In this document: one piece after another, positions 41,846 to 50,062 of the stretch
Layout: every line of letters starts with the position of its first letter
Numbering within the stretch: the first letter of the stretch is position 1
DNA from: Mucilaginibacter ginsenosidivorax
Lineage (GTDB): Bacteria; Bacteroidota; Bacteroidia; Sphingobacteriales; Sphingobacteriaceae
Assembly (NCBI RefSeq): GCF_007971525.1
Contig: NZ_CP042437.1
Location: 4,402,001 to 4,466,000, forward strand
Direction: 5' to 3'
Length of the DNA stretch: 64,000 nucleotides
Notes under the pieces: model-generated
Database searches by the model: none
Seen by the model: only the letters and a program-made list of their open reading frames with translations
Told to the model about the DNA's origin: nothing
Position numbers and translations under genes: made by a program

Positions 41846-43651
41846 TTAGTGTGAATCCATTTCTTTCGCCGCCTTTTTATCGGCCCTCCTTTTTTTGCGT
41901 TCGGCTTTCCTTACCAATCTTTCCTGCTTGTTTTTTTTGTGTTCGGTTAAGCGGCCCATCGCGGCCTGTTGCGATTTTTCATCCAGGCCGGCACATTCTT
42001 TTATGCCCTGTAACAATGTGCGCCAAACAGTTTTAAAAAATGGCGACTCCTTTGGCCGCAGGTAATTAACATCCGCAAAGCGCGGGGCTTTGCCGGCAGC
42101 ATCGGGGTTGTTACGTTTTATTACAAACAGGTTGGCAAATATGGATATGAGCTGCTGCTTTTTTAAACGGTTGTTGGCGGTATCGGCTTCCAGGATAGAT
42201 ACCTTTAAATCGTTATATAATAATGATATCCGCCCCTTAAAGGCCTTGCTGTTGGCATGAATATCAAAATTAAATTGTTTGATATTGCCCGATGTTATCT
42301 TGAGCATGGCCAGCGGTACGGTTGCCTGGTTAAGCTTGTTGGCAACCATCGGACTAAGTGATCCTTTATAATTGAATGAGCCATCGGCATCGGTTAAATT
42401 AAACAGAAATTGCACATCCAATCGCCCACGGTTCATGAAGTAGCTGCTGAGGTGTACATCGGTGATGTTATTTTTAGCTATGGACGCCTTGTTTGTGGTA
42501 ACGTTGTGAAATTCGCCTTCCGTGTTGTCAAATTCAACCGATCCGGTTTTTTTTGTCTCGGCATTATATTCAGAGTAGGATACATTGATATGCTTTAACC
42601 GGATGGTATCTATCGTCAGGTCGGCATCGGTATTGCGTACCAGCACATTTGGGAAGGTGGATACTTTATCTGCCGGTACCTGCCCGGCCTTATGAGGGTT
42701 GCCAAATACCCTTAGGGCACCATTGGCAAGCTCAAGGCTTGATGCCCGTAAGCGCCGGTACTTATGGTAATTCAAGAAATCGAAGTTGTTGAGTTGTATT
42801 GAATCTATCCCCAGCGTAAAACTATCACTTTGGCTTTTGTTAAAAAACAGGTCGTTTTTTGCGGCCTGTAATTGCAGGCCCCTGATGTTGAGCCGCGCAT
42901 ACATGGTTGATAGTTTAAGGTGTTTTATTTTATAATCGTATAAGCCGTTATCTGTTTTGCCGCTGTAATTATTTAGCTCGGTAACAATGTCCTTACAATA
43001 TAAAAGCCTCGATTTGTCAGTCTGGGTGACCGAATCGATGAGCAGGTCGGTAGCGCTCAGGTTCATCTCTTTAAGGGTTGATATTACCACCTTGTGGCCC
43101 GAGTAGTCTTCGTATTTAAATTTTACGTCGTTAAAATAAATATGATCTACGCTTATAGAGTGCAGGCTTTTTGAAATTTTTTGCCAGGCTGTGCGGCGAT
43201 CTTTTAAAACGGTATCCTGTGTATGGTTAAGCGCGTAGCTAACATTCAGTTCGGGCTCATTCAAAATTATTTCGTTTATTTTTAGCCGCTGCCTGAAATA
43301 ATAGCTGAATGGGTGTATGTGTTTTAAAATGAGCTTTTTTACATGCAGGGTTACCAGGTTATTAGGTGCCAGGTGCTGCCCCTTTTTACGATTATAAAGC
43401 GCGGTATCCGGGATAAGGCTAATGTCGTATATGGTAACTTTTCCTTCCAGTAAATGCAGTTCGGCCCTGGTAAAATCGGCCCGGTAAAGGCTGTCGCTAC
43501 CGGTTAAAACGGCTTCGCGTACCTGCGTGGCTAAAATAGGGGCCAGGTAATGGTTAAGGATAAGGGCAATAATAAATACTATAAGTACCGGTACCAACAC
43601 AAAACTAAATGCTATTTTTTGCCACTTATGCCTTAAAAATTTAAGCTTCAT
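41846..43651 (-). CDS. AsmA/DUF748-like envelope protein
   Basis: A 601-aa protein with one N-terminal membrane helix (ALILNHYLAPILATQ region) and a long mature part with repeated domains of AsmA/TamB-like beta-rich type (FTRAELHLLEGKVTIYDISLIPDTA, LKINEIILNEPELNVSYAL, VNLRGLQLQAAKNDL). Such proteins move or organise lipids between membranes. The C-terminus is a basic KKNKQERLVRKAERKKRRADKK tail of unusual charge. It reads toward the repeat region and diverges from miaB. Confidence 0.72.
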   Translation of the reverse strand: MKLKFLRHKWQKIAFSFVLVPVLIVFIIALILNHYLAPILATQVREAVLTGSDSLYRADFTRAELHLLEGKVTIYDISLIPDTALYNRKKGQHLAPNNLVTLHVKKLILKHIHPFSYYFRQRLKINEIILNEPELNVSYALNHTQDTVLKDRRTAWQKISKSLHSISVDHIYFNDVKFKYEDYSGHKVVISTLKEMNLSATDLLIDSVTQTDKSRLLYCKDIVTELNNYSGKTDNGLYDYKIKHLKLSTMYARLNIRGLQLQAAKNDLFFNKSQSDSFTLGIDSIQLNNFDFLNYHKYRRLRASSLELANGALRVFGNPHKAGQVPADKVSTFPNVLVRNTDADLTIDTIRLKHINVSYSEYNAETKKTGSVEFDNTEGEFHNVTTNKASIAKNNITDVHLSSYFMNRGRLDVQFLFNLTDADGSFNYKGSLSPMVANKLNQATVPLAMLKITSGNIKQFNFDIHANSKAFKGRISLLYNDLKVSILEADTANNRLKKQQLISIFANLFVIKRNNPDAAGKAPRFADVNYLRPKESPFFKTVWRTLLQGIKECAGLDEKSQQAAMGRLTEHKKNKQERLVRKAERKKRRADKKAAKEMDSH

Positions 43652-43804
43652 TTAAAGATATCCGTTTACTTTATAGTGTTACTGGTACTGTTATACGTAT
43701 AGAATCAGAAATATAGCAATAAAATTTCGATTTTGTTAAATACTGACAATATGTCATCCGTGTATTTAAATTTTATGTATTTTTGCAAACTAATTTTTAA
43801 TTGA

Positions 43805-45301
43805 ATGATGGATTTAGTTCTTCCGGATAAGGTACATGATGAGAGCAGGCAGGGCGAGGCTTTAGTTTTAGAGCAGCCGGTGACGGGTAAAAATAATGGC
43901 CGTAAACTTTATATTGAAAGTTATGGCTGTGCAATGAATTTTAGCGATAGCGAAATTGTTGCGTCCATATTGTCTGAACAGGGTTTTGAAACCACCGGCG
44001 ATCATAATTTGGCCGATGTTATATTTATAAATACTTGCTCTATCCGCGAGAATGCCGAAACCCGTGTGCGTAACCGCTTAAAGGAGTTTGCTATTACCAA
44101 GGTTAAAAATCCGGGTTTGGTGGTAGGTGTGTTGGGCTGTATGGCCGAACGCCTGAAATCGAAATTTTTAGAAGAAGAGAAACTGGTTGACGTAGTTGTT
44201 GGCCCCGATGCATACCGCGACCTGCCTAACCTGATAGACCAGGTTGATAGTGGCCAGAAAGCCGTGAACGTATTGCTATCCCGCGAGGAAACTTATGCGG
44301 ATATCAGCCCGGTACGTTTAAACAGCAACGGTATTAACGCCTTTGTCTCTATTATGCGTGGCTGCGATAACATGTGCTCGTTTTGTGTGGTGCCTTTTAC
44401 CCGTGGCCGCGAACGCAGCCGCGACCCACAATCAATAGTAGCCGAATGTACCGATCTGTTTGATAAAGGATACCGCGAGGTTACTTTGTTGGGGCAAAAT
44501 GTGGATTCGTATAAATGGAAGAAGGACAGCCCCACCCAACCCTCCCCGGAAGGGAGGGCTTTAGAAACTGAAGTTGATCAAAAAGTCTCCCCTACCGGGG
44601 GAGATTTAGAGGGGGCTGTCAATTTTGCCAACCTTTTGGAAATGGTGGCGCTCATTAATCCCGATTTGCGCGTTCGCTTTTCTACGTCGCACCCTAAGGA
44701 TATAACTGATGAGGTTTTATATACTATTGCCAAATACGATAATATTTGCAACTATATACATCTGCCGGTGCAATCGGGCAATACCCGCATCCTTGATTTG
44801 ATGAACCGCACTTACGACCGCGATTGGTATATCAACAGGATCGACGCTATCCGCCGGATTATCGGCGACTGCGCAATTTCTACCGATGTAATAACCGGCT
44901 TTTGTACCGAAACCGACGAGGAGCATGCCGAAACCGTAAGCATGATGGATTACGTGAAATACGATTTTGCCTACATGTTTAAATATAGCGAGCGCCCCGG
45001 AACCTTAGCCGCGAAACGCTATGCTGATGATATCCCCGAGGAAGTAAAGCAAAAACGACTAACCGAGATAGTAGCCAAGCAGCAGGAATACTCTTACTAC
45101 CGTGCGCAGGCACGCGTTGGTAAGGTAGAGAAAGTACTTATTGAGGGCTTCTCCAAAAAATCAAAAAACGATTATTGCGGCCGCAGCGATCAAAACGCCA
45201 TGGTGATTTTCCCGGTAGCCGACAACTACAAACCCGGCCAATATGTGAACGTTTTGATTGAAAGGACTACTACGGCTACGTTGATAGGGAGGGTTGTATA
45301 G
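43805..45301 (+). CDS. miaB: tRNA-2-methylthio-N6-dimethylallyladenosine synthase
   Basis: A 498-aa radical-SAM methylthiotransferase acting on i6A37 of tRNAs. The UPF0004 domain has Cys in YGCAMNFSDSE, INTCSIRENAE and VLGCMAERL; the radical-SAM cluster is CDNMCSFC; a TRAM domain closes the protein. Residues 241-272 (DSPTQPSPEG... to GDLEGAV) are an insertion not expected of MiaB, encoded exactly by the 96-bp palindromic repeat at 44525-44620. It falls in a loop before NFANLLEMVALINPDLRVRF. The frame is kept, so the enzyme is probably active. The stop codon is fused to a repeat arm that begins the S23 cassette. Confidence 0.95.
   Translation: MMDLVLPDKVHDESRQGEALVLEQPVTGKNNGRKLYIESYGCAMNFSDSEIVASILSEQGFETTGDHNLADVIFINTCSIRENAETRVRNRLKEFAITKVKNPGLVVGVLGCMAERLKSKFLEEEKLVDVVVGPDAYRDLPNLIDQVDSGQKAVNVLLSREETYADISPVRLNSNGINAFVSIMRGCDNMCSFCVVPFTRGRERSRDPQSIVAECTDLFDKGYREVTLLGQNVDSYKWKKDSPTQPSPEGRALETEVDQKVSPTGGDLEGAVNFANLLEMVALINPDLRVRFSTSHPKDITDEVLYTIAKYDNICNYIHLPVQSGNTRILDLMNRTYDRDWYINRIDAIRRIIGDCAISTDVITGFCTETDEEHAETVSMMDYVKYDFAYMFKYSERPGTLAAKRYADDIPEEVKQKRLTEIVAKQQEYSYYRAQARVGKVEKVLIEGFSKKSKNDYCGRSDQNAMVIFPVADNYKPGQYVNVLIERTTTATLIGRVV
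44525..44620. repeat. 96-bp palindromic repeat inserted in frame in miaB
   Basis: Outer arms GACAGCCCC (44525-44533) and GGGGCTGTC (44612-44620) are perfect inverses and enclose two inner hairpins: CCCTCCC/GGGAGGG (44540-44546, 44552-44558) and TCTCCCC/GGGGAGA (44586-44592, 44598-44604). The whole can fold as a three-way junction. Its length is 32 codons without a stop. Related C/G-rich fragments follow the genes ending at 17600 and 62452. Confidence 0.85.
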
Positions 45302-45331
45302 AGTCAAGAATCAAGAGTCAGGAATCAAGAC
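45301..45331 (+). repeat. Left inverted-repeat arm of the S23 cassette
   Basis: GAGTCAAGAATCAAGAGTCA and the following GGAATCAAGAC start inside the miaB stop codon. Its inverse is at 45714-45745 beyond the S23 gene. Confidence 0.75.
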
Positions 45332-45341
45332 CGAAGCACAT

Positions 45342-45722
45342 ATGCGGCATAATTTTAAGAATTTGAAGATATGGCTAAAGGCAATGGACCTGACAGATAT
45401 GGTTTTTGAATTTAGCAAGGAATTACCCGCTAATGAAAGATATAATTTGATTGATCAGATAAACAGGAGTTGTTGTTCCGTCCCCTCAAATATTGCTGAG
45501 GGATCTGGGAAAAATACCGATAAACATTTTGCCGAATTTTTATCGATAGCAATTTCATCATCATTTGAATTGGAAACACAATTATTAATATGTGAGCGTA
45601 GAAAATATGGGTCGGTAGGTAAACTAAAGGAATGTATAGATTTAGTTTCTGAAGTTCAAAGGATGTTATTTTCTTTCAGAGAGTACATCTTAAAAACGGA
45701 AGTTAAAAGTTTTAATTCTTGA
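45342..45722 (+). CDS. Four-helix-bundle (S23 / 23S rRNA intervening-sequence) protein
   Basis: A 126-aa protein from the ATG at 45342 (the frame is open from 45294, but those codons lie in the repeat arm). FKNLKIWLKAMDLTDMVFEFS, NLIDQINRSCCSVPSNIAEG, KHFAEFLSIAISSSFELETQLL and the final long helix are the S23 signature. Such proteins form pentameric four-helix bundles and occur in intervening sequences of 23S rRNA and in diversity-generating elements; their biochemical role is not settled. Here the gene is bracketed by inverted repeats and interrupts the conserved order miaB - sigma-54 regulator, suggesting a mobile cassette. Confidence 0.9.
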   Translation: MRHNFKNLKIWLKAMDLTDMVFEFSKELPANERYNLIDQINRSCCSVPSNIAEGSGKNTDKHFAEFLSIAISSSFELETQLLICERRKYGSVGKLKECIDLVSEVQRMLFSFREYILKTEVKSFNS

Positions 45723-45745
45723 CTCTAATCTCTTGACTCTTCTTC
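45714..45745 (-). repeat. Right inverted-repeat arm of the S23 cassette
   Basis: AATTCTTGACTCTAATCTCT and the following TGACTCTTCTTC are the inverse-oriented relative of the arm at 45301-45331. It ends four bases before the sigma-54 regulator start. Confidence 0.75.
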
Positions 45746-45748
45746 AAT

Positions 45749-47002
45749 ATGGAAATACAAGAAATAAAACAACGCTTCGGGATCATTGGCAATTCGCCAT
45801 TGTTGAACCGGGCCATAAATATAGCCAACCAGGTGGCGCCTACAGATATTTCGGTACTGATTACCGGCGAAAGCGGGAGCGGTAAAGAAGTGTTTTCGCA
45901 CATTATACACCAGATGAGTCCGCGTAAGCATGGGCCTTTCATCGCGGTGAACTGTGGGGCTATACCCGAGGGAACTATCGATTCAGAATTATTTGGTCAC
46001 GAAAAAGGTTCTTATACAGGTGCTGTTGGCGAACGTAAGGGTTACTTTGAAACCGTAAACGGTGGTACTATATTTTTAGATGAAATTGCCGAGATGCCTT
46101 TAGGTACCCAGGCCCGTTTGCTCAGGGTGCTTGAATCTGGCCAGTACATTAAAGTAGGCTCATCAAAGGTGGAGAAAACCAACGTGCGTGTTATAGCCGC
46201 TACCAATGTTGATGTTTATGATGCTGTAAAAAGCGGTAAGTTCAGGGAAGATCTTTACTATCGTTTAAATACGGTGCCATTAAAAATTCCGCCTTTGCGA
46301 GACAGGAAAGAGGATGTTTACCTGCTGTTCAGGAAATTTACATCTGATTTTACCGATAAATACCGTACGCCGCCAATTCAATTGGATGAAGAGGCGCAAC
46401 AGGTGCTGATAAACTATAGCTGGCCGGGTAATGTGCGTCAGCTTAAAAATATGGCCGAGCAGTTAGCTGTATTGGAGCGCGATCGCATTATTACAGGGCC
46501 CACCTTGTTAACCTATATCCCCCAGGAGGCTAACGGCCGCAATTTACCTATGCGTGTGGGTAACCCCGGTAAGGAAGATTTTTCTGAACGCGATATATTG
46601 TACAAAGTACTGTTTGATATGAAACGCGATATGGTTGAACTGAAAAAGCTGGTGGCCGATATTATAGAACATGGTGGTGTATCAACCAATTACGCCAACC
46701 ACTCGCAAACGCTTAACCAGTTGTATCGCGATATTGAAATTCCGGGCGGCCCCGAGGGACAATTTACTTTGCAGCAACCCGTTAATACAAATAGTAATAA
46801 CAGCAATATCGTTGGTAACGATGCGTATAATATAACCCACGAAGCCGAGGAGGTAGAAGAATCGCTATCGCTGATTGAAAAAGAATCAGACCTGATCCGT
46901 AAGGCTTTAAAGAAACATAAAGGGAAACGTAAACTGGCTGCCAATGAACTGGGTATATCCGAGCGTACATTGTACAGAAAAATAAAAGAGTTAAATTTAT
47001 AA
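45749..47002 (+). CDS. Sigma-54 interaction-domain transcriptional regulator
   Basis: A 417-aa regulator without a receiver domain; the AAA+ core starts near residue 10. Walker A is GESGSGKE, Walker B IFLDEIAEMP; the sigma-54-contact loop reads GSYTGA in place of GAFTGA. The sensor II Arg stretch SWPGNVRQLKN and a C-terminal Fis-type helix-turn-helix (LAANELGISERTLYRKIKEL) complete it. It should activate sigma-54 promoters; without a receiver its activity may be set by level or ligand. lptE starts five bases after the stop, so it heads the envelope operon. Confidence 0.9.
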   Translation: MEIQEIKQRFGIIGNSPLLNRAINIANQVAPTDISVLITGESGSGKEVFSHIIHQMSPRKHGPFIAVNCGAIPEGTIDSELFGHEKGSYTGAVGERKGYFETVNGGTIFLDEIAEMPLGTQARLLRVLESGQYIKVGSSKVEKTNVRVIAATNVDVYDAVKSGKFREDLYYRLNTVPLKIPPLRDRKEDVYLLFRKFTSDFTDKYRTPPIQLDEEAQQVLINYSWPGNVRQLKNMAEQLAVLERDRIITGPTLLTYIPQEANGRNLPMRVGNPGKEDFSERDILYKVLFDMKRDMVELKKLVADIIEHGGVSTNYANHSQTLNQLYRDIEIPGGPEGQFTLQQPVNTNSNNSNIVGNDAYNITHEAEEVEESLSLIEKESDLIRKALKKHKGKRKLAANELGISERTLYRKIKELNL

Positions 47003-47007
47003 GGTTG

Positions 47008-47523
47008 ATGAAAAGGTTATACACAGCAATTGTTGTTCTAAGTTTAGGTTTACTTTCATCGTGTTATACACTTAAAAACTCGTCCATACCTATTGATGTA
47101 AAAACCATCAACATCCAGTTTTTTGAAAACAATGCACCATTGGTGGTAAATAACTTGAGCCAAACTTTTACGGAGGCGTTGAAAGACCGTATCCGGACCC
47201 AAAGCCGCTTAAGTATCGTTAGGAACGAGGGAGATGTGATCATGTCAGGTGCCATTGTTGGCTACCAGATTGCGCCGGTATCTATCGAGGCTACCAATAG
47301 CAATACCGCACCTATTGCCGGTGCAAACAGGTTAAGTATTACGGTAAGAGTGAAGTGCGTTTACGAGAAGGATAAAAAGGATAAAAATCTTAACTTTGAG
47401 GAAAGTATGACGAGGTTTGCCAATTATAAAGGTGATATTGGAACGCAGGAACAAAACCTTATCCAGGAAATTACCAAGCAATTAACCGAAGATATTTTTA
47501 ACAGGGCCTTTTCTAATTGGTAG
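47008..47523 (+). CDS. lptE: LptE-like LPS-assembly lipoprotein
   Basis: A 171-aa lipoprotein from ATG 47008 (signal MKRLYTAIVVLSLGLLSSC). The body (PIDVKTINIQFFENNAPLVVNNLSQTFTEALKDRI, DVIMSGAIVGYQIAP) is that of Bacteroidota LptE, which plugs LptD in the outer membrane during LPS insertion. It sits between the sigma-54 regulator and the acidic TPR-like protein, the usual order in this phylum. Confidence 0.9.
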   Translation: MKRLYTAIVVLSLGLLSSCYTLKNSSIPIDVKTINIQFFENNAPLVVNNLSQTFTEALKDRIRTQSRLSIVRNEGDVIMSGAIVGYQIAPVSIEATNSNTAPIAGANRLSITVRVKCVYEKDKKDKNLNFEESMTRFANYKGDIGTQEQNLIQEITKQLTEDIFNRAFSNW

Positions 47524-47544
47524 GCATTTCGTACTTTCAACCAC

Positions 47545-49020
47545 GTGGATCAATATTTAAATAACAGGCAAAACGATATATTATGGGAGTTAATGGCCAA
47601 CCCGGCCGATAACGGCCAGTTGCATAACTATGATTTGCAGCAGTTGGTTGATGAGTTTCCGCAAAGCGGCATATTAAGGGCCATGCTTGCCCACGCGGGT
47701 AACGGGAGCGATTTAAAACACGCTGCTGTTTACTTTAATCCCCGGTTGCTGCACAAGCTTATTAACGATCCTGAGAGCCTGCCTGTAGTTTCGGCCGGGC
47801 AAATTGCCGGTTTAAAAAATGGTGCCGCACCTGTTTACGCACCACCCGCTGCCGAAAGCGAAAACTATTTTAACATAGGTACAGCCATCGACATAACCGA
47901 GGAGCCACAAGGCCTCAATGGACCGGAAAATCAATTTGGAACAGTATTGGCCGGTGAACCGGAGCCTGAACCTGTAATAAAAGATGAGGCCAATGCTATA
48001 ACCGATAGGGTGGAAGAGCCGGCTGTTGAAAATTTAGCTGTTGAAAACGATAAAACAGGGGATGAAGCAGCGGTTACTGTTGAAAAAACTGCGCCACCTG
48101 TTATACAACAAGAGACAGCTGAAGACAAGAACGAAGAAGATATAGAGGACGAGATTTTTGACGAAATTGTAGGTATCGAAAATATTAGCTTTAGCGGCAG
48201 TGTGTCTGACATCAAAGAGCAAATGGTTGAAGAAACTGAAACCGTGGAAGAAACGCCGGTTACTGCTACCACATTGACCGTTGCTGAACGAACGGAGTCT
48301 AAAAGCAATTCGGCCGACATTAATTTTGAAACAGAAAAGTGGATCATTGGGAGTATAGCTGCTACCGATTACTTTATGTTTGATAATTCGATAGCCGATC
48401 AAAAAGGTGCCGGCAAGCCTGTGTCTGTTGAAGCCGAAGAACTTCCCGTGCTGGCCAAAACCGAAGATACGGCCCAGGAAGCCGAAACGGTATCAAAGTA
48501 TCATGATGAAAAGATGCCTTATTCGTTCATGTGGTGGCTTGATAAAACACGTAAAGAGTACGCGTCAACATATCAGCCATATTTGCCGCCGATTCAACCG
48601 CAGGCGCAGGTACCGCAAGGAATAACTACCGAAGAAAAAAAGGAACATGCTGCCGATGAACTGCAACAGCAATATTTTGAAAATATATTTCATGATAAAT
48701 CGCTTCAGGACCTTGAAAATGCCCCCATACCAGATGCTCCCGAGATAAAACGCAAAGAAGATATCATTATTGAAAAGTTTATTAAGGAGGAGCCACAAAT
48801 AAGGCCGCCATCAATAAACAAGATAGATAACGAGAATAAAGCCAAAAAGAGTTCGGAAGATAAAAACGAGCTGGTAAGCGAAACCCTGGCGCAGATATAC
48901 GCCGATCAGATGCTATATCACAAAGCGATTGCTACTTATAAAAAATTGATGTTGAAATTCCCGGAAAAAAGCCGTTACTTTGCCCACCAAATTGAACAAT
49001 TAGAAAAGAAAACGAATTAA
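47545..49020 (+). CDS. Acidic low-complexity protein with C-terminal TPR-like helices
   Basis: A 491-aa protein starting at GTG (MDQYLNNRQNDILWELMANP). The first 120 residues are helical; residues about 130-330 are acidic and repetitive (EEPAVENLAVENDKTGDEAAVTVEKTAP, EDIEDEIFDEIVGIENISF); the C-terminus (SETLAQIYADQMLYHKAIATYKKLMLKFPEKS) is TPR-like. It lies between lptE and secG, a conserved Bacteroidota position, suggesting a role at the envelope. No catalytic motif is visible. Confidence 0.7.
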   Translation: MDQYLNNRQNDILWELMANPADNGQLHNYDLQQLVDEFPQSGILRAMLAHAGNGSDLKHAAVYFNPRLLHKLINDPESLPVVSAGQIAGLKNGAAPVYAPPAAESENYFNIGTAIDITEEPQGLNGPENQFGTVLAGEPEPEPVIKDEANAITDRVEEPAVENLAVENDKTGDEAAVTVEKTAPPVIQQETAEDKNEEDIEDEIFDEIVGIENISFSGSVSDIKEQMVEETETVEETPVTATTLTVAERTESKSNSADINFETEKWIIGSIAATDYFMFDNSIADQKGAGKPVSVEAEELPVLAKTEDTAQEAETVSKYHDEKMPYSFMWWLDKTRKEYASTYQPYLPPIQPQAQVPQGITTEEKKEHAADELQQQYFENIFHDKSLQDLENAPIPDAPEIKRKEDIIIEKFIKEEPQIRPPSINKIDNENKAKKSSEDKNELVSETLAQIYADQMLYHKAIATYKKLMLKFPEKSRYFAHQIEQLEKKTN

Positions 49021-49034
49021 TATAAAATAAAGAA

Positions 49035-49376
49035 ATGTACATTTTAATTATCCTTACCGTTATTGTATGCGCTCTGTTAGGGCTAATCGTATTGATCCAA
49101 AACCCTAAAGGCGGCGGTTTGTCATCTAATTTTTCAAGTTCACCGCAGCTGATGGGCGTTCAAAAAACAGGCGACTTTTTAGAAAAAGGCACCTGGGTAT
49201 TGGCAATTACCGTAATGGTATTGGCATTGGCCATTAACGTGGTAGCCAAGGGTGGTTCGGCAAGTACCGCAAACCCTTTGCAAAACCAAATTGATAAAGC
49301 TTCAAAACCTTCGTCAACCGCGCCTGTATCACAGCCGTTGATCCCTGCAACACAAACTCCAAATAAAACAAAATAA
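49035..49376 (+). CDS. secG: Protein translocase subunit SecG
   Basis: A 113-aa inner-membrane protein with two helices (YILIILTVIVCALLGLIVLI and TWVLAITVMVLALAINVVA) and the SecG loop QNPKGGGLSSNFSSSPQLMGVQKT. It assists SecYEG-driven export. A hairpin terminator follows at 49396. Confidence 0.94.
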   Translation: MYILIILTVIVCALLGLIVLIQNPKGGGLSSNFSSSPQLMGVQKTGDFLEKGTWVLAITVMVLALAINVVAKGGSASTANPLQNQIDKASKPSSTAPVSQPLIPATQTPNKTK

Positions 49377-49395
49377 GCTTACGCTTAGTAAATAT

Positions 49396-49433
49396 AAAAA
49401 AACGGCTTTGGATTGTTCCAAAGCCGTTTTTTT
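49396..49433 (+). terminator. Terminator after secG
   Basis: CGGCTTTGGA (49403-49412) pairs with TCCAAAGCCG (49417-49426), flanked by seven A and seven T, so it works in both directions. It separates the lptE-secG operon from groESL. The 180 bases before groES hold no CIRCE-type box that I can see. Confidence 0.9.
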
Positions 49434-49616
49434 GTGACCCGTTTAACTGACACGATGGCACGGGCAGGTTAAAATACTGTTAAGGGTAAAAAGTAAAAAA
49501 ACGTTTTTGCTGCCATTACAACAGTTATGTATGTCAATATTTGCCATCGCCCGGCCTTGGCATAATTGATGAGGATTTGGTGGTTGAAAAACTTAAATAA
49601 ACAAACAGTTATAACT

Positions 49617-49892
49617 ATGTCATTAAACATTAAACCAATCGGCGACAGAGTGGTTGTAGAGGCTGCAGCAGCCGAAGAGAAAACCGCCTCGGGAATCATT
49701 ATCCCTGATACCGCTAAAGAAAAACCTCAGCGTGGAACTATCGTTGCAGTAGGTAACGGTAAAGTAGATGAGCCTTTAACAGTAAAAGTTGGTGACCAGG
49801 TTTTATATGGTAAATATGCCGGTACCGAAATTACCTACGAAGGAAAAGAATATTTAATTATGCGCGAATCTGACGTTTACGCGGTACTGTAA
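49617..49892 (+). CDS. groES: Co-chaperonin GroES
   Basis: A 91-aa protein from ATG 49617 (the upstream in-frame extension WWLKNLNKQ is not used by this family). LNIKPIGDRVVVEAAAAEEKTASGIIIPDTA has the mobile loop, and VLYGKYAGTEITYEGKEYLIMRESDVYAVL the end of the family. It caps GroEL. Confidence 0.97.
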   Translation: MSLNIKPIGDRVVVEAAAAEEKTASGIIIPDTAKEKPQRGTIVAVGNGKVDEPLTVKVGDQVLYGKYAGTEITYEGKEYLIMRESDVYAVL

Positions 49893-50062
49893 CTAATTAT
49901 TGAATTATTGAAGGAATGATTTATTGAATTATCCTGCACAAACAATAATTCTTCAAACCCACAATCAAAAGTTAAAACGAAAATAGTTATTGGATGCTGA
50001 AAAAAAGATTAGGCGATCAGCCAATCAATAATTCAGTAATTCAATAATTCAAAACTAAAATC
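49893..50062. repeat. Inverted repeat between groES and groEL
   Basis: TTATTGAATTATTGAAGG (about 49899-49916) and later TCAATAATTCAGTAATTCAA (about 50026-50045) are imperfect inverses flanking the 170-base spacer. No reading frame lies within. Confidence 0.5.

Noticed and set aside
45299..45745. Insertion sequence
   Set aside because: No transposase; only a 126-aa S23 protein between the arms.
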